This document shows, one piece after another, positions 1 to 7,537 of a stretch of 64,000 nt of DNA. The notes below the pieces were generated by a model that was given only the letters and a program-made list of their open reading frames with translations, did not search any database and was not told the origin of the DNA. Source of the stretch: Defluviicoccus sp. bin129 (GTDB lineage Bacteria; Pseudomonadota; Alphaproteobacteria; MPNO01); contig MPNO01000004.1 of NCBI GenBank assembly GCA_002239065.1, positions 1 to 64,000 of the forward strand, read 5' to 3'. Each line of letters opens with the position of its first letter. The first letter of the stretch is position 1. Position numbers and translations under genes: made by a program.

Positions 1-1
1 T

Positions 2-88
2 TTTTCCTATTGCGCCGCTCATGTGAAGATGGCCTATCGCGAACCCGAGAGCCGGCGCGACGCCGCTCCGCGCCGCAGCGCGGCCTAG
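2..88 (+). CDS. possible C-terminal end of a gene cut by the window edge
   Basis: An open frame runs in from the window edge and ends at a TAG, giving a 28-residue tail with a mixed, protein-like composition (FSYCAAHVKMAYREP near its start). Its stop codon falls inside the left edge of the large palindrome that follows, as would fit an element sitting just after a gene. There is too little sequence to name a family, and the frame could be open by chance in this GC-rich DNA. Confidence 0.2.
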   Translation, partial: FSYCAAHVKMAYREPESRRDAAPRRSAA

Positions 89-142
89 CCCGGACTTCTC
101 ACCACCGTCACGGCCGTGACGGTGGTGAGAAATCCGGGCTGG
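85..142. repeat. 58-bp near-perfect palindrome
   Basis: The two 29-nt arms are reverse complements with no loop. From the centre (CGG|CCG) outward there are 18 uninterrupted pairs, one C/A mismatch (95/132), then ten more positions that pair, one of them a T-G wobble. It lies between the TAG of the upstream frame and the amidase. There is no T-tract after it, so a standard intrinsic terminator is not a good description; a repetitive extragenic palindrome or a small non-autonomous mobile repeat is likelier. Confidence 0.7.
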
Positions 143-200
143 CCGAGACCGAACCCGCAAGCGGTTGCCGAGCGCCCGTTCCACCGGGCGCGGCTTCGGC

Positions 201-887
201 GTGATCGACCGGCGGTCGCCCAACCACGGCAGGCGGCCGGACGGGGTCCCGGTCGATCTGGTGGTCCTGCACTATACCGGCATGGCGACCGCGGAGGCGG
301 CGCTCGCACGCCTATGCGATCCGGCGGCGCGGGTGAGCGCGCATTACCTGATCGGCGAGGACGGCGAGACCTGGCGCCTGGTCGAGGAGGCGCGTCGCGC
401 CTGGCACGCCGGGGTTGCCTCCTGGGCCGGCGAGGCCGACGTCAACGGCCGGTCCATCGGCATCGAGCTCGCCAACCCGGGGCACGAGTGCGGCTACCGT
501 CCGTTCCCCGAGGCGCAGATCCTGGCGCTCGAAGGGCTGCTCGCGGGGATCCTCGAACGCCGGCGCATCGACCCCGCCCGCGTGGTGGGGCATTCCGACG
601 TGGCGCCGCTGCGCAAGCAGGATCCGGGCGAGCTCTTTCCGTGGCGCCGTCTGGCGGCGCGGGGGCTCGCCTGGTGGCCGCCCGACCCGTCCGGAACCGC
701 CCAGCCGGACGAGGGCCGCGCGCGCGCCGCGCTCGGGCGCTTCGGCTACGGTTTCGTCGACCAGCCTGCGGCGTTCGCCGCCGTGCTGACCGCCTTTCAG
801 CGGCGGTTCCGACCGTCCCTCTGCGACGGAACGCTGGACGGCGAGACCATGGCGTGGATCGCCGCGATCGAGCGAGAATCCGTTTGA
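201..887 (+). CDS. N-acetylmuramoyl-L-alanine amidase, AmpD/AmiD-like (Amidase_2) with C-terminal peptidoglycan-binding half
   Basis: Hydrolyses the amide bond between N-acetylmuramic acid and the stem peptide, in wall turnover or muropeptide recycling. The N-terminal 150 residues are an Amidase_2 fold: putative zinc ligands are H24 (VVLHYTGM), H131 (GHSDVAP) and D141, with the H/D pair ten residues apart as in AmpD, and E89 (GIELANPG) in the position of the conserved acid. Roughly residues 165-228 (FGYGF...AVLTAFQRRF...GTLDGET) look like a peptidoglycan-binding repeat. I chose the GTG because family members begin near the IDRRSPNHG segment; a TTG 36 nt upstream gives a longer form with no better ribosome-binding site. 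No signal peptide is visible, so it may be cytoplasmic. It lies directly upstream of rnpB. Confidence 0.88.
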   Translation: MIDRRSPNHGRRPDGVPVDLVVLHYTGMATAEAALARLCDPAARVSAHYLIGEDGETWRLVEEARRAWHAGVASWAGEADVNGRSIGIELANPGHECGYRPFPEAQILALEGLLAGILERRRIDPARVVGHSDVAPLRKQDPGELFPWRRLAARGLAWWPPDPSGTAQPDEGRARAALGRFGYGFVDQPAAFAAVLTAFQRRFRPSLCDGTLDGETMAWIAAIERESV

Positions 888-919
888 CGCCGCGCGATCG
901 CGGCACCACTTCAGCCGAT

Positions 920-1295
<376 letters not shown>

Positions 1296-1404
1296 GCTTC
1301 CAGCCATCCCTCGATGCCGGGTCCGGAGCGCTTTGGCCAAGCCGTCATGCAGCGGAGCAAGAAACCCGACGCGGGCGCCGGCGCTAACAGCTCGATGCGG
1401 CCAC

Positions 1405-1644
1405 TCAGGACCGGAACGCCATTGCCAGCACGGCGGCGAGCGTCGCCAGTCCGATTGCCAGGTCAATGCCAACGACCCACTGCAATGTCCCGATCCGCCC
1501 GGCCAGGCCGTCGAGGTCCCCCCGCGTCGCGAGTTCGCCTTGTCCGGTGCGGATCGCTGCGGCCACGGCTTCGGCTTGCCGCCGGTCCATGCCTGCCGCT
1601 TCGAGTTCGCGGGCGGCGGCCAGGGTGTCGAAGGCGGTACTCAA
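1405..1644 (-). CDS. small coiled-coil/membrane protein, DUF1640-like
   Basis: A 79-residue protein opening MSTAFDTLAAARELEAAGM followed by DRRQAEAVAAAIR, the pattern of the DUF1640 (CCDC90/MCUR1-like) family common in alphaproteobacteria. Residues 1-50 are helical and coiled-coil-like; the last 25 (VVGIDLAIGLATLAAVLAMAF) form one membrane helix. Its function is unknown. It starts at a TTG that overlaps the TGA of a small upstream frame (AATTGAGT), so translational coupling is likely. It converges on rnpB. Confidence 0.75.
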   Translation of the reverse strand: MSTAFDTLAAARELEAAGMDRRQAEAVAAAIRTGQGELATRGDLDGLAGRIGTLQWVVGIDLAIGLATLAAVLAMAFRS

Positions 1645-1760
1645 TTCGCGGCCTCCGTTCCGATGCAGCGCAGGTTCTCAAGTCCGGCGGGCAACCCGTG
1701 ATCTACCGCCATCGTGGCAACGGTTCCATCCGCAATCCGGTCGGTTTCCTTAGCCCGCAC
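1641..1760 (-). CDS. possible small protein coupled to the DUF1640-like gene
   Basis: A 39-residue frame from a GTG (an ATG also lies 16 codons in), ending in a TGA that overlaps the next gene's TTG start. The product contains RAKETDRIADGTVATMAVD and LPAGLENLRCIG, a mixed composition unlike the arginine-rich translations of noncoding frames here. I recognise no family. It could be the remnant of a longer gene, or a leader peptide coupling translation of the downstream membrane protein. Confidence 0.35.
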   Translation of the reverse strand: MRAKETDRIADGTVATMAVDHGLPAGLENLRCIGTEAAN

Positions 1761-1843
1761 CCGTCCCGATGAACATAGGATGAACGCTGTTGCGTTGCCA
1801 CTGCAATCCGGGAAACCGCTTCATCGCTCCTGATCCGCCTTTC

Positions 1844-1880
1844 CTCCGGCTTGCCCGGAGACGGAACCCGGCTCACGGGC
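1844..1880 (+). repeat. partial copy of the rnpB 3' segment
   Basis: A 21-nt segment (1860-1880) matches rnpB 1267-1287 at 18 positions; all three differences are transitions. In both places a 6-bp hairpin directly precedes it and its last G is the first base of the match: CCCCGC/GCGGGG in rnpB, CTCCGG/CCGGAG here. The hairpin is kept although its bases differ, which suggests a diverged duplication of an RNA structure rather than a chance match. The rest of rnpB is not recognisable here. Confidence 0.4.
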
Positions 1881-1908
1881 GGTCCGATTCTTCGCCGCTC
1901 GGGCCGGG

Positions 1909-2280
1909 TCAGGGCAGCAGCACCTTGTCGAGGAAGAACAGCCCGGTCAGGTAGGCGCGGACCGCGATCAGCCCGTTCGCGTTGTCGACCACCTCGGAGG
2001 TGATCTGGCCGCGCGCCAGCATCGTCCGCAGCACCGACGTCATGATCGCCGTGTCGGCCTTGAACGAGTCGAGAAAGGCTTCCGCCTCGCCGCCGAGGGG
2101 CACCGCGTCGAGCTCTTCGGCGATCGCGGCGGCCGCCGCGTCGAGCTGGGCGAGGAAGGTCCGGATCTGCGCCCCGTCCGGGCCGGCGCCCTCGTCGCCG
2201 CGGCCCTGGGCGGCGTAGGCGAGCATGAACTCGTAGGCTTCCTCGATCCGGTCGATATGCGCCCGGATGCTCTCGCTCAT
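1909..2280 (-). CDS. small soluble protein ending the molybdenum hydroxylase operon
   Basis: A 123-residue, mostly helical and acidic protein (SIRAHIDRIEEAYEFMLAYA at the start, NGLIAVRAYLTGLFFLDKVL near the end). There is no signal peptide, membrane helix or cysteine cluster. I do not recognise a family. It is the last cistron of the oxidoreductase operon and its ATG overlaps the stop of the cytochrome b gene (ATGA), so it is very probably made with it. A maturation or regulatory role is a guess from position only. Confidence 0.7.
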   Translation of the reverse strand: MSESIRAHIDRIEEAYEFMLAYAAQGRGDEGAGPDGAQIRTFLAQLDAAAAAIAEELDAVPLGGEAEAFLDSFKADTAIMTSVLRTMLARGQITSEVVDNANGLIAVRAYLTGLFFLDKVLLP

Positions 2281-2855
2281 GTGCCTCTCCCCGGCCAGGT
2301 GTTCCGGCCCAGCACCATCGCCGCCAGCAGCCGCCGGTGTTCGGGCAGGAACGCGAAATAGACATGCAGGATGAAGAAGAAGATCAGCAGCAGCGACGCC
2401 GCGCCGTGGCAGACATAGACCAGGCCCCAGCCGCCGTCGGAGAGGATCGACGGGTCGCGGCGCCAGAGCGGCGTGTCGATCTTGGCCATCATGATGCCGC
2501 CGGACACCACCAGGACGAGGATCACCGCCGCCACCGACCAGTGGTAGAGCTTCTGGTTGAGGTCGTATTTCGCCGTCTCGTCCCGCCGCGCTCTCCCCAG
2601 CGCCGTCCGAAGGTCCGCGCCGCTCGGCAGCATGGACCGGACGCCGTGCACCAGGAACGCGCGGTAGAGATGGAAGAGGATCGCCGCGGTCAGCAAGACG
2701 CCGGAAATCCAGTGGATCGGAACCCAGTCGAAGCGCAGCCCGAGGATCGGCAGGAAGGCGGTCCCCAGCAGGACGAGCACCAGCGCCGCCATCGCCCAGT
2801 GAAAGACGCGGTCCGGCCATTTGTGCCGGATCTCATCGGCCGCGCTTCCCGACAT
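2277..2855 (-). CDS. cytochrome b561/FdnI-type di-heme membrane subunit
   Basis: A 192-residue integral membrane protein with about four to five helices and histidines at helix ends typical of the bacterial cytochrome b561 / formate dehydrogenase gamma group: RVFHWAMAALV, IHWISGVLL, LFHLYRAFLVHG, KLYHWSVAAVIL, VYVCHGAASLL and FILHVYFAFLPEH. Such subunits bind two b hemes and pass electrons between a periplasmic enzyme and membrane quinone. It follows the hydroxylase subunits and the 48-residue membrane protein, so it is probably the membrane electron acceptor of the complex. Heme binding and direction of electron flow are inferred. Confidence 0.88.
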   Translation of the reverse strand: MSGSAADEIRHKWPDRVFHWAMAALVLVLLGTAFLPILGLRFDWVPIHWISGVLLTAAILFHLYRAFLVHGVRSMLPSGADLRTALGRARRDETAKYDLNQKLYHWSVAAVILVLVVSGGIMMAKIDTPLWRRDPSILSDGGWGLVYVCHGAASLLLIFFFILHVYFAFLPEHRRLLAAMVLGRNTWPGRGT

Positions 2856-2870
2856 GCCCGCGAGGGTGGC

Positions 2871-3017
2871 TCAGCTGCGCCGCGAGGCGAGCCGGAGGAG
2901 CTGATGCAGCGCGATCCAGGCGAATGCCGCCGCGACCGGGACCCAGAGCAGGTCCCAGGACATCCCGAGCAGCATCTCCTGGCCCCAGACGTTCTTCGAG
3001 ACGCGGAAGACCTCCAT
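2871..3017 (-). CDS. 48-residue single-pass membrane protein of the oxidoreductase operon
   Basis: The frame opens with ATG 4 nt after the FAD-subunit stop and ends 15 nt before the cytochrome b start. The product begins MEVFRVSKNVWGQEMLLGMS, has one hydrophobic helix (DLLWVPVAAAFAWIALHQLL) and a positive tail (RLASRRS), predicting a short N-terminus outside and the basic tail inside. The tight spacing on both sides and sensible topology argue that it is real. It resembles in form the small accessory subunits of respiratory complexes; no family is recognised. Confidence 0.72.
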   Translation of the reverse strand: MEVFRVSKNVWGQEMLLGMSWDLLWVPVAAAFAWIALHQLLRLASRRS

Positions 3018-3021
3018 GCCC

Positions 3022-4011
3022 TCAGGCGAGCGACCGGACCGCGCGCGCCGCCAGGTTGCCCATCAGCGGGATCTTGAAGTGGTTGAAGTTGAGCGCCTTG
3101 GCGCCGCGCGCGGCCACGCGCTGCGCGAGCTTCTCCAGCTCCGGCCCCGCCTTCTCGCCCTTCATCAGGTCCTCGACCTCGGTCATCCGCCGCGGCGTGC
3201 ACTGCACCCCGCCGCAGGCGATGCGCACGTCCTTCACCATGCCGCCCTCGGCCCGCGCCGCCATGGCGATGTTGACCAGCGCGAAGTCCCAGGTCTCGCG
3301 GTCGGCGATTTTCTCGAAATAGGAGCTGGCTCCGGCCCATTTCTTCGGCAGGCGGATCTCGGTGAGGATGTCGCCCGCCTCCAGCACCGTCATCCGGGTG
3401 ATGTCGACATCCGGGCCGATGAAGAACTTCTCGGCCGGCACGGTGCGGACCTTGCCGCCGCGCGAGATCGCCATCTCGGCCTCCAGCGCGACCAGGGCGG
3501 GCGCCGTGTCGGACGGCGTCACCGCGACGCAGCGCACCGCCTCGAACAGCGCATGCTCCCGGTTCATCGCCGTCGGCGTGTTGGCGTAGCAGGAATTGCC
3601 GCCGGCGCGGTAGCACGGGAAGCCGTCCCGGTAGTAGGTGCAGCGCGTGTCCTGCGAGACATTGCCGCCGATGGTGCCCGAGTTGCGGATCTGCGGGCTC
3701 GCGACCTTGGCGGCGGCCTGGACAAGCAAGGGGAAGCCGTCGCGCAGCAGCTTGTTCTCCTCGATCTCCGTCAGCGTGGTCGCCGCGCCGATGGCGACGT
3801 GGTCGCCGCCGTCGCGGATGCCGCGGAGCTCCTTGAGCCCGCCGATGTCGACAACGGCCCTGGGCTGCTTGTGCCGGTCCTTGAACCAGTCGAAGCTGTC
3901 CTTGCCGCCGGCGACGATCCAGGCGTCCTTGCCGTGCTCGTCGAGCAGTTTCGCCGCGTCCGCCAGACTCGCGGGCGTGTAGAGGTCGAATGCGTGCATG
4001 TAGTCGGTCAT
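3022..4011 (-). CDS. xanthine dehydrogenase family FAD-binding subunit (PaoB/CoxM-like)
   Basis: The FAD subunit of a three-subunit molybdenum hydroxylase, relaying electrons from the iron-sulfur clusters. At 329 residues it has the family's two FAD segments: AGGKDSFDWFKDRH near residue 34 and the TIGGNVSQDTRC stretch near 113-124, followed by a CO-dehydrogenase flavoprotein C-terminal domain. Cysteines at 124, 133, 141 and 161 lie in the insertion that carries an extra [4Fe-4S] cluster in E. coli PaoB and in 4-hydroxybenzoyl-CoA reductase beta, so an added cluster is plausible. The gene follows the Mo subunit by 22 nt. Confidence 0.9.
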   Translation of the reverse strand: MTDYMHAFDLYTPASLADAAKLLDEHGKDAWIVAGGKDSFDWFKDRHKQPRAVVDIGGLKELRGIRDGGDHVAIGAATTLTEIEENKLLRDGFPLLVQAAAKVASPQIRNSGTIGGNVSQDTRCTYYRDGFPCYRAGGNSCYANTPTAMNREHALFEAVRCVAVTPSDTAPALVALEAEMAISRGGKVRTVPAEKFFIGPDVDITRMTVLEAGDILTEIRLPKKWAGASSYFEKIADRETWDFALVNIAMAARAEGGMVKDVRIACGGVQCTPRRMTEVEDLMKGEKAGPELEKLAQRVAARGAKALNFNHFKIPLMGNLAARAVRSLA

Positions 4012-4033
4012 TGGTCTGCCTCCGTTCCGCCCG

Positions 4034-6448
4034 TCACTGGTTGTTGACCTGCAACGGCTTGTAGGATTGCGGCTGTTTTGCGACCACGTTGACGATCATG
4101 TCCGAGACCACCGGGACCCGGTTGAACATGTGGCCGCCCAGCGCATCCGAGACCGCGCTCAGATAGGCCGACGACGCCGAGCCCTGGACCGGCTCGCCGA
4201 TCCCCTTGGCGCCGACCGGGTTCTGCTCGTCCACCGCCCCCTCGACGGCGAGCGAGGCCATCTCGGCCGGCACGTCGAGATAGGTCGGCGGCTTGGCCTG
4301 GTAGAAGCCGACCGCGTTGGGCCGGGCATAGGCCGGGTCGTAGATGTAGCGCTCGGTCGCCGCGAGCCCGAACCCCATCACCGCGCCGCCGCGGATCTGC
4401 GCATCGAGCCCCTGCGGGTGCAGCACCTGGCCGACATCGGCGACGCCCATATAGTCGAGGATCTCGACCTTGCCGGTCTCCGGGTCGAGCTCGATCTCGA
4501 TGAAGGCCGCGGCGAGGGCGGGAACGATCCCCTTCTTCGGCAGCTTGTCCTTGGCGACGCCGATCAGGCCGGTGCCCTTGATCATGCCCACCGCCGCCTT
4601 GGTCAGCGGGTTGAGCTTCGGGTCGACCTCGTGGCCGGAATACTTGCCGCCGAGCTCGATCGCCTTCTTGGCCGCATCGGCGAAGCTGACCGATCCCGAG
4701 CCGTTCCTGGCCACCACCCGCTCGTTCTTGAGCTCGTAGTCCTCGGCCTTGCCGCCCAGCATCGCCGCGCCGATCTCGAGCAGCTTCTGCTTGGCGTCCA
4801 TCGCCCCGGCGTAGTTGGTCCGGGTCATGGTGAACGAGGTGTTGGAGCCGAACTGGCCGATATTGAATGGCATCGCCTTCAACGTTCCGCCGCGCTCGAT
4901 GACCGTGTTGTTCCAGTCATAGCCCAGCACCTCGGCCGAGACCCGCGAGGTTGCCGCGTAGGAATAGGTGCCGAGATTGCCGACGCCGGTGTGGATGTGC
5001 AGCTTGCCGTCCGGCGTGATGCGCACCATGCCGTCGAAGCCGTTATAGCCGGCCGCGTGGTAGGCTTGGCCGATGCCGACGGAGCGGATCTTGCCGTTGG
5101 CCTGCTTGCCGGTCTTCTTGATCTTCTCGGCGTAGCCCCATTTCGCCGCCGCCTGCTCCAGCCCCTCCTTGAGGAAGGCGCTGGTGAGCGGCGCCTGCTT
5201 GGGGCCGATCTTGCCGTTCGGCCCGCCGCCCGGCGCGTTCACGAGGCGCAGCGCCAGCCGGTCGATGCCGAGCTCGCGGGCCGCCTTGTCGAGGATCGGC
5301 TCCAGGATGTTGGCCGTCTGGTTCTCGCCCGGCCCCCTCTGCGCTCCCTTCGGCGGGGTGTTGGTGAGCACCGGGATGCCATGAAACCGCATGGCCTCGG
5401 GTTGCAGGATCACCGACGTGGCCATGCCGAAGTTCTGGAAGTCCCAGAACCCGGCGGTGGAGCCGTTGTCCTGCACGATGTAGCTGTCAACCGCCAGCAC
5501 CCGGCCGTCGGCGCCGAAGCCCATCTTGACCCAGCCCTGGAACGCCGCGCGCGCCGAGCCGTTGATGAACTCCTCGGCGCGGCTGACCCGCATCAGCACG
5601 GGCCGTCCGTTGAGCTTTTTCGACATCAGCGCCGGCAGCGCCATCAGCGGGTAGGAATAGGCCTTGCCGCCGAAGCCGCCGCCGCAGAACTCGCTGACCA
5701 GGTTGAGGTCGGTCGGCTTGATGCCGATATACTTGGCGAGGCTCGGCACCGCGAAGGACGAGGACTGGGTCGAGCCCCAGACATGGCACTTGCCGCCCTC
5801 CCAGTAGGCGGCCGCCGAGCGCGGCTCCATCGCGTGATGCGCGTTGGCCGCGCTGACGAAGGACTCCTCGACCACCACCTTGGACTTGGCGAAGCCGGCC
5901 TCGAGGTCGCCGAAGCTCCAGACCCGCGCCGCCTTGCCCATCGGCAGCTTGTCGTCGCCGGCCTTGGCGAAGTCCTTGCCGGTCCACTTGATCTCCTGCA
6001 GCTTGACGCCCTGCCGGTTGGCGACGTTGCCGCCGACAAGGGCGTTCGGCCCGTCCGGGCGCAGGCTCTCCAGGGGATCGGTGACGAAGGGTAGCGGATC
6101 GAGATCCACCTTGACCGCCTGGATCGCGTCCTCCGCCTGCTGTTCGGTCTCCGCCGCGACCGCGAGGATCGGCTGGCCGACGAATACCGGGTAGGCGGTC
6201 AGGATCGCGTGCCCCGCGTCCTTGGGCTGCTTGATCTCGCCGGGCAGAAGCACGCCGACGACGCCGGGCATTTTCCTGGCCGCATCGACGTCGATCGCCT
6301 TGACCCTGGCATGCGGCATCGGCGAGGGGAGGGTCTTGAGGAACACCATGCCGTCGGCGCGGAAATCCTCGGAATACTTGGCCGCGCCGGTAACCTTGGC
6401 GTGCAGGTCGGGCGGGGTGAAGTTCTTGCCGAGCAGCGTATAGGCCAT
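4034..6448 (-). CDS. xanthine dehydrogenase family molybdopterin-binding (large) subunit
   Basis: The catalytic subunit of a molybdenum hydroxylase that inserts water-derived oxygen into an aldehyde or heteroaromatic substrate. At 804 residues it starts with the family opening KVTGAAKYSEDF, carries the Mo-cofactor motif FCGGGFGGK in the middle, and near the C-terminus has GAKGIGEP with the catalytic glutamate. There is no signal peptide of its own, so it would be exported bound to the Tat-bearing FeS subunit, as in PaoABC. The substrate cannot be told from sequence. It lies between the FeS and FAD subunit genes, with 3-nt and 22-nt gaps. Confidence 0.92.
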   Translation of the reverse strand: MAYTLLGKNFTPPDLHAKVTGAAKYSEDFRADGMVFLKTLPSPMPHARVKAIDVDAARKMPGVVGVLLPGEIKQPKDAGHAILTAYPVFVGQPILAVAAETEQQAEDAIQAVKVDLDPLPFVTDPLESLRPDGPNALVGGNVANRQGVKLQEIKWTGKDFAKAGDDKLPMGKAARVWSFGDLEAGFAKSKVVVEESFVSAANAHHAMEPRSAAAYWEGGKCHVWGSTQSSSFAVPSLAKYIGIKPTDLNLVSEFCGGGFGGKAYSYPLMALPALMSKKLNGRPVLMRVSRAEEFINGSARAAFQGWVKMGFGADGRVLAVDSYIVQDNGSTAGFWDFQNFGMATSVILQPEAMRFHGIPVLTNTPPKGAQRGPGENQTANILEPILDKAARELGIDRLALRLVNAPGGGPNGKIGPKQAPLTSAFLKEGLEQAAAKWGYAEKIKKTGKQANGKIRSVGIGQAYHAAGYNGFDGMVRITPDGKLHIHTGVGNLGTYSYAATSRVSAEVLGYDWNNTVIERGGTLKAMPFNIGQFGSNTSFTMTRTNYAGAMDAKQKLLEIGAAMLGGKAEDYELKNERVVARNGSGSVSFADAAKKAIELGGKYSGHEVDPKLNPLTKAAVGMIKGTGLIGVAKDKLPKKGIVPALAAAFIEIELDPETGKVEILDYMGVADVGQVLHPQGLDAQIRGGAVMGFGLAATERYIYDPAYARPNAVGFYQAKPPTYLDVPAEMASLAVEGAVDEQNPVGAKGIGEPVQGSASSAYLSAVSDALGGHMFNRVPVVSDMIVNVVAKQPQSYKPLQVNNQ

Positions 6449-6451
6449 GAT

Positions 6452-7180
6452 CTATGCCCTCCCTGCCGCGCGCATCACGCCGGCGAGGTAGTGTGGATAG
6501 GCCCCGCATCGACAGAGATTGCCCGACATGGCGCGGCGCGCCTCGTCGACGGTGGGCTTGGGGTTCTTCTTCAGCAGCCCGACCGCCGCCATCACCTGGC
6601 CCGGCGTGCAGAAGCCGCATTGCGGCCCGAGCTCGTCGATGAAGGCCTGCTGCACCGGGTGCAGCGTGCCGTCCGCCGCCGCGACGCCCTCGACGGTGAC
6701 GATCTTCGCGCCGCGCGCCTGGTGGGTCAGCGTCGAGCAGGAGTAGATCGGAACGTCATCGGCAAGCACCGTGCAGGCGCCGCACTCGGCGCGGTTGCAG
6801 CCGATCTTGGTCCCTGTCAGGCCGAGCCGGTAGCGGATGGTCTGGGCCAGCGTCTCGCTCGGCGGCACGTCGACGCGCCGCGTCTTGCCGTTGACGTTCA
6901 GCGAGACCAGCCGTTCGACGCCGCGCACCGCCGCGCGCGCCTCGCCCGACTGCACGGTGAACATGTAGGCCGAGGCAGACACCGCGACGCCGGAGCAGAC
7001 GACGCCGCGCAGGAAGGCGCGGCGGCTGGTTCCCGTCGTCCGCCAATCCGCCACCGGCGGTTCGGCGAGATTCCCGGCGACTTCGGGGGTTGCCGGAACC
7101 CACTCGAAATCGTCCGCCGGGTCGGGCGGAAACTCGAACGCCTCCAAGACCGGCGCATCGTCCTGACGGTTCTCGCTCAT
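6452..7180 (-). CDS. [2Fe-2S] subunit of a molybdenum hydroxylase with a Tat signal (PaoA/CoxS-like)
   Basis: The first gene of the operon. Residues 1-50 are an acidic N-terminal stretch; a twin-arginine signal follows (TSRRAFLRG, arginines 53-54) with a hydrophobic segment to about residue 83. The ferredoxin-like domain binds one [2Fe-2S] cluster at C128, C133, C136 and C148, and the helical domain a second at C188, C191, C223 and C225 (CGFC and CRC motifs). This is the PaoA arrangement and puts the enzyme in the periplasm. The 50-residue leader ahead of the Tat motif is longer than usual; an internal start nearer the RR is possible but I see no better one. Confidence 0.93.
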   Translation of the reverse strand: MSENRQDDAPVLEAFEFPPDPADDFEWVPATPEVAGNLAEPPVADWRTTGTSRRAFLRGVVCSGVAVSASAYMFTVQSGEARAAVRGVERLVSLNVNGKTRRVDVPPSETLAQTIRYRLGLTGTKIGCNRAECGACTVLADDVPIYSCSTLTHQARGAKIVTVEGVAAADGTLHPVQQAFIDELGPQCGFCTPGQVMAAVGLLKKNPKPTVDEARRAMSGNLCRCGAYPHYLAGVMRAAGRA

Positions 7181-7344
7181 GACGCCTCCCTCATCGCAGC
7201 CCGTTTCCGATCCACCGGGGGATCGGGTGCCGGGAACAGGTTAGCCCCTAAGTTGTGTCGGGACCATGGGAGAACTCACAAATTTCGCCGCGAATTAAAC
7301 CGGCCCGCCGGGCGGCGGGTTCGGCGATACTATCGCCAACAAAA

Positions 7345-7359
7345 GAACATAATAAGAAC
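7345..7359 (-). promoter_or_regulatory. candidate LexA (SOS) box, alphaproteobacterial type
   Basis: GAAC-ATAATAA-GAAC is exactly the reverse complement of GTTC-N7-GTTC, the direct-repeat LexA operator known from alphaproteobacteria. It lies 165 bp upstream of the FeS subunit start (minus strand) and 267 bp upstream of mraZ. The match to the eight defined bases is perfect, but which gene it serves is not clear. Confidence 0.5.
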
Positions 7360-7492
7360 ATAGTTTGGACACATCTTCAGGCCCATACTGCGCGGGTCGC
7401 GGTGCAGGCAGAATTTCCCTGTCAAACTAAATAGTTAGCAGGGTTTCCTCATGCCTGAGCAAAATCATGTTTTGCTTGAAGATTGTCGCTAA

Positions 7493-7537
7493 TCCCATTG
7501 ACCCCCAAATATACCCATGGTAGGACATTTTGTCCCA
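7493..7537 (+). promoter_or_regulatory. MraZ-box operator array upstream of mraZ
   Basis: On the minus strand there are TGGGN pentamers with 5-nt spacers, the arrangement bound by MraZ. On the plus strand they read TCCCA (7493), CCCCA (7503), ACCCA (7513) and TCCCA (7533), each starting on an exact 10-bp grid, with the slot at 7523 empty. They overlap the candidate -35/-10 at 7498-7526, which fits autorepression of the dcw cluster by MraZ. Confidence 0.7.
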
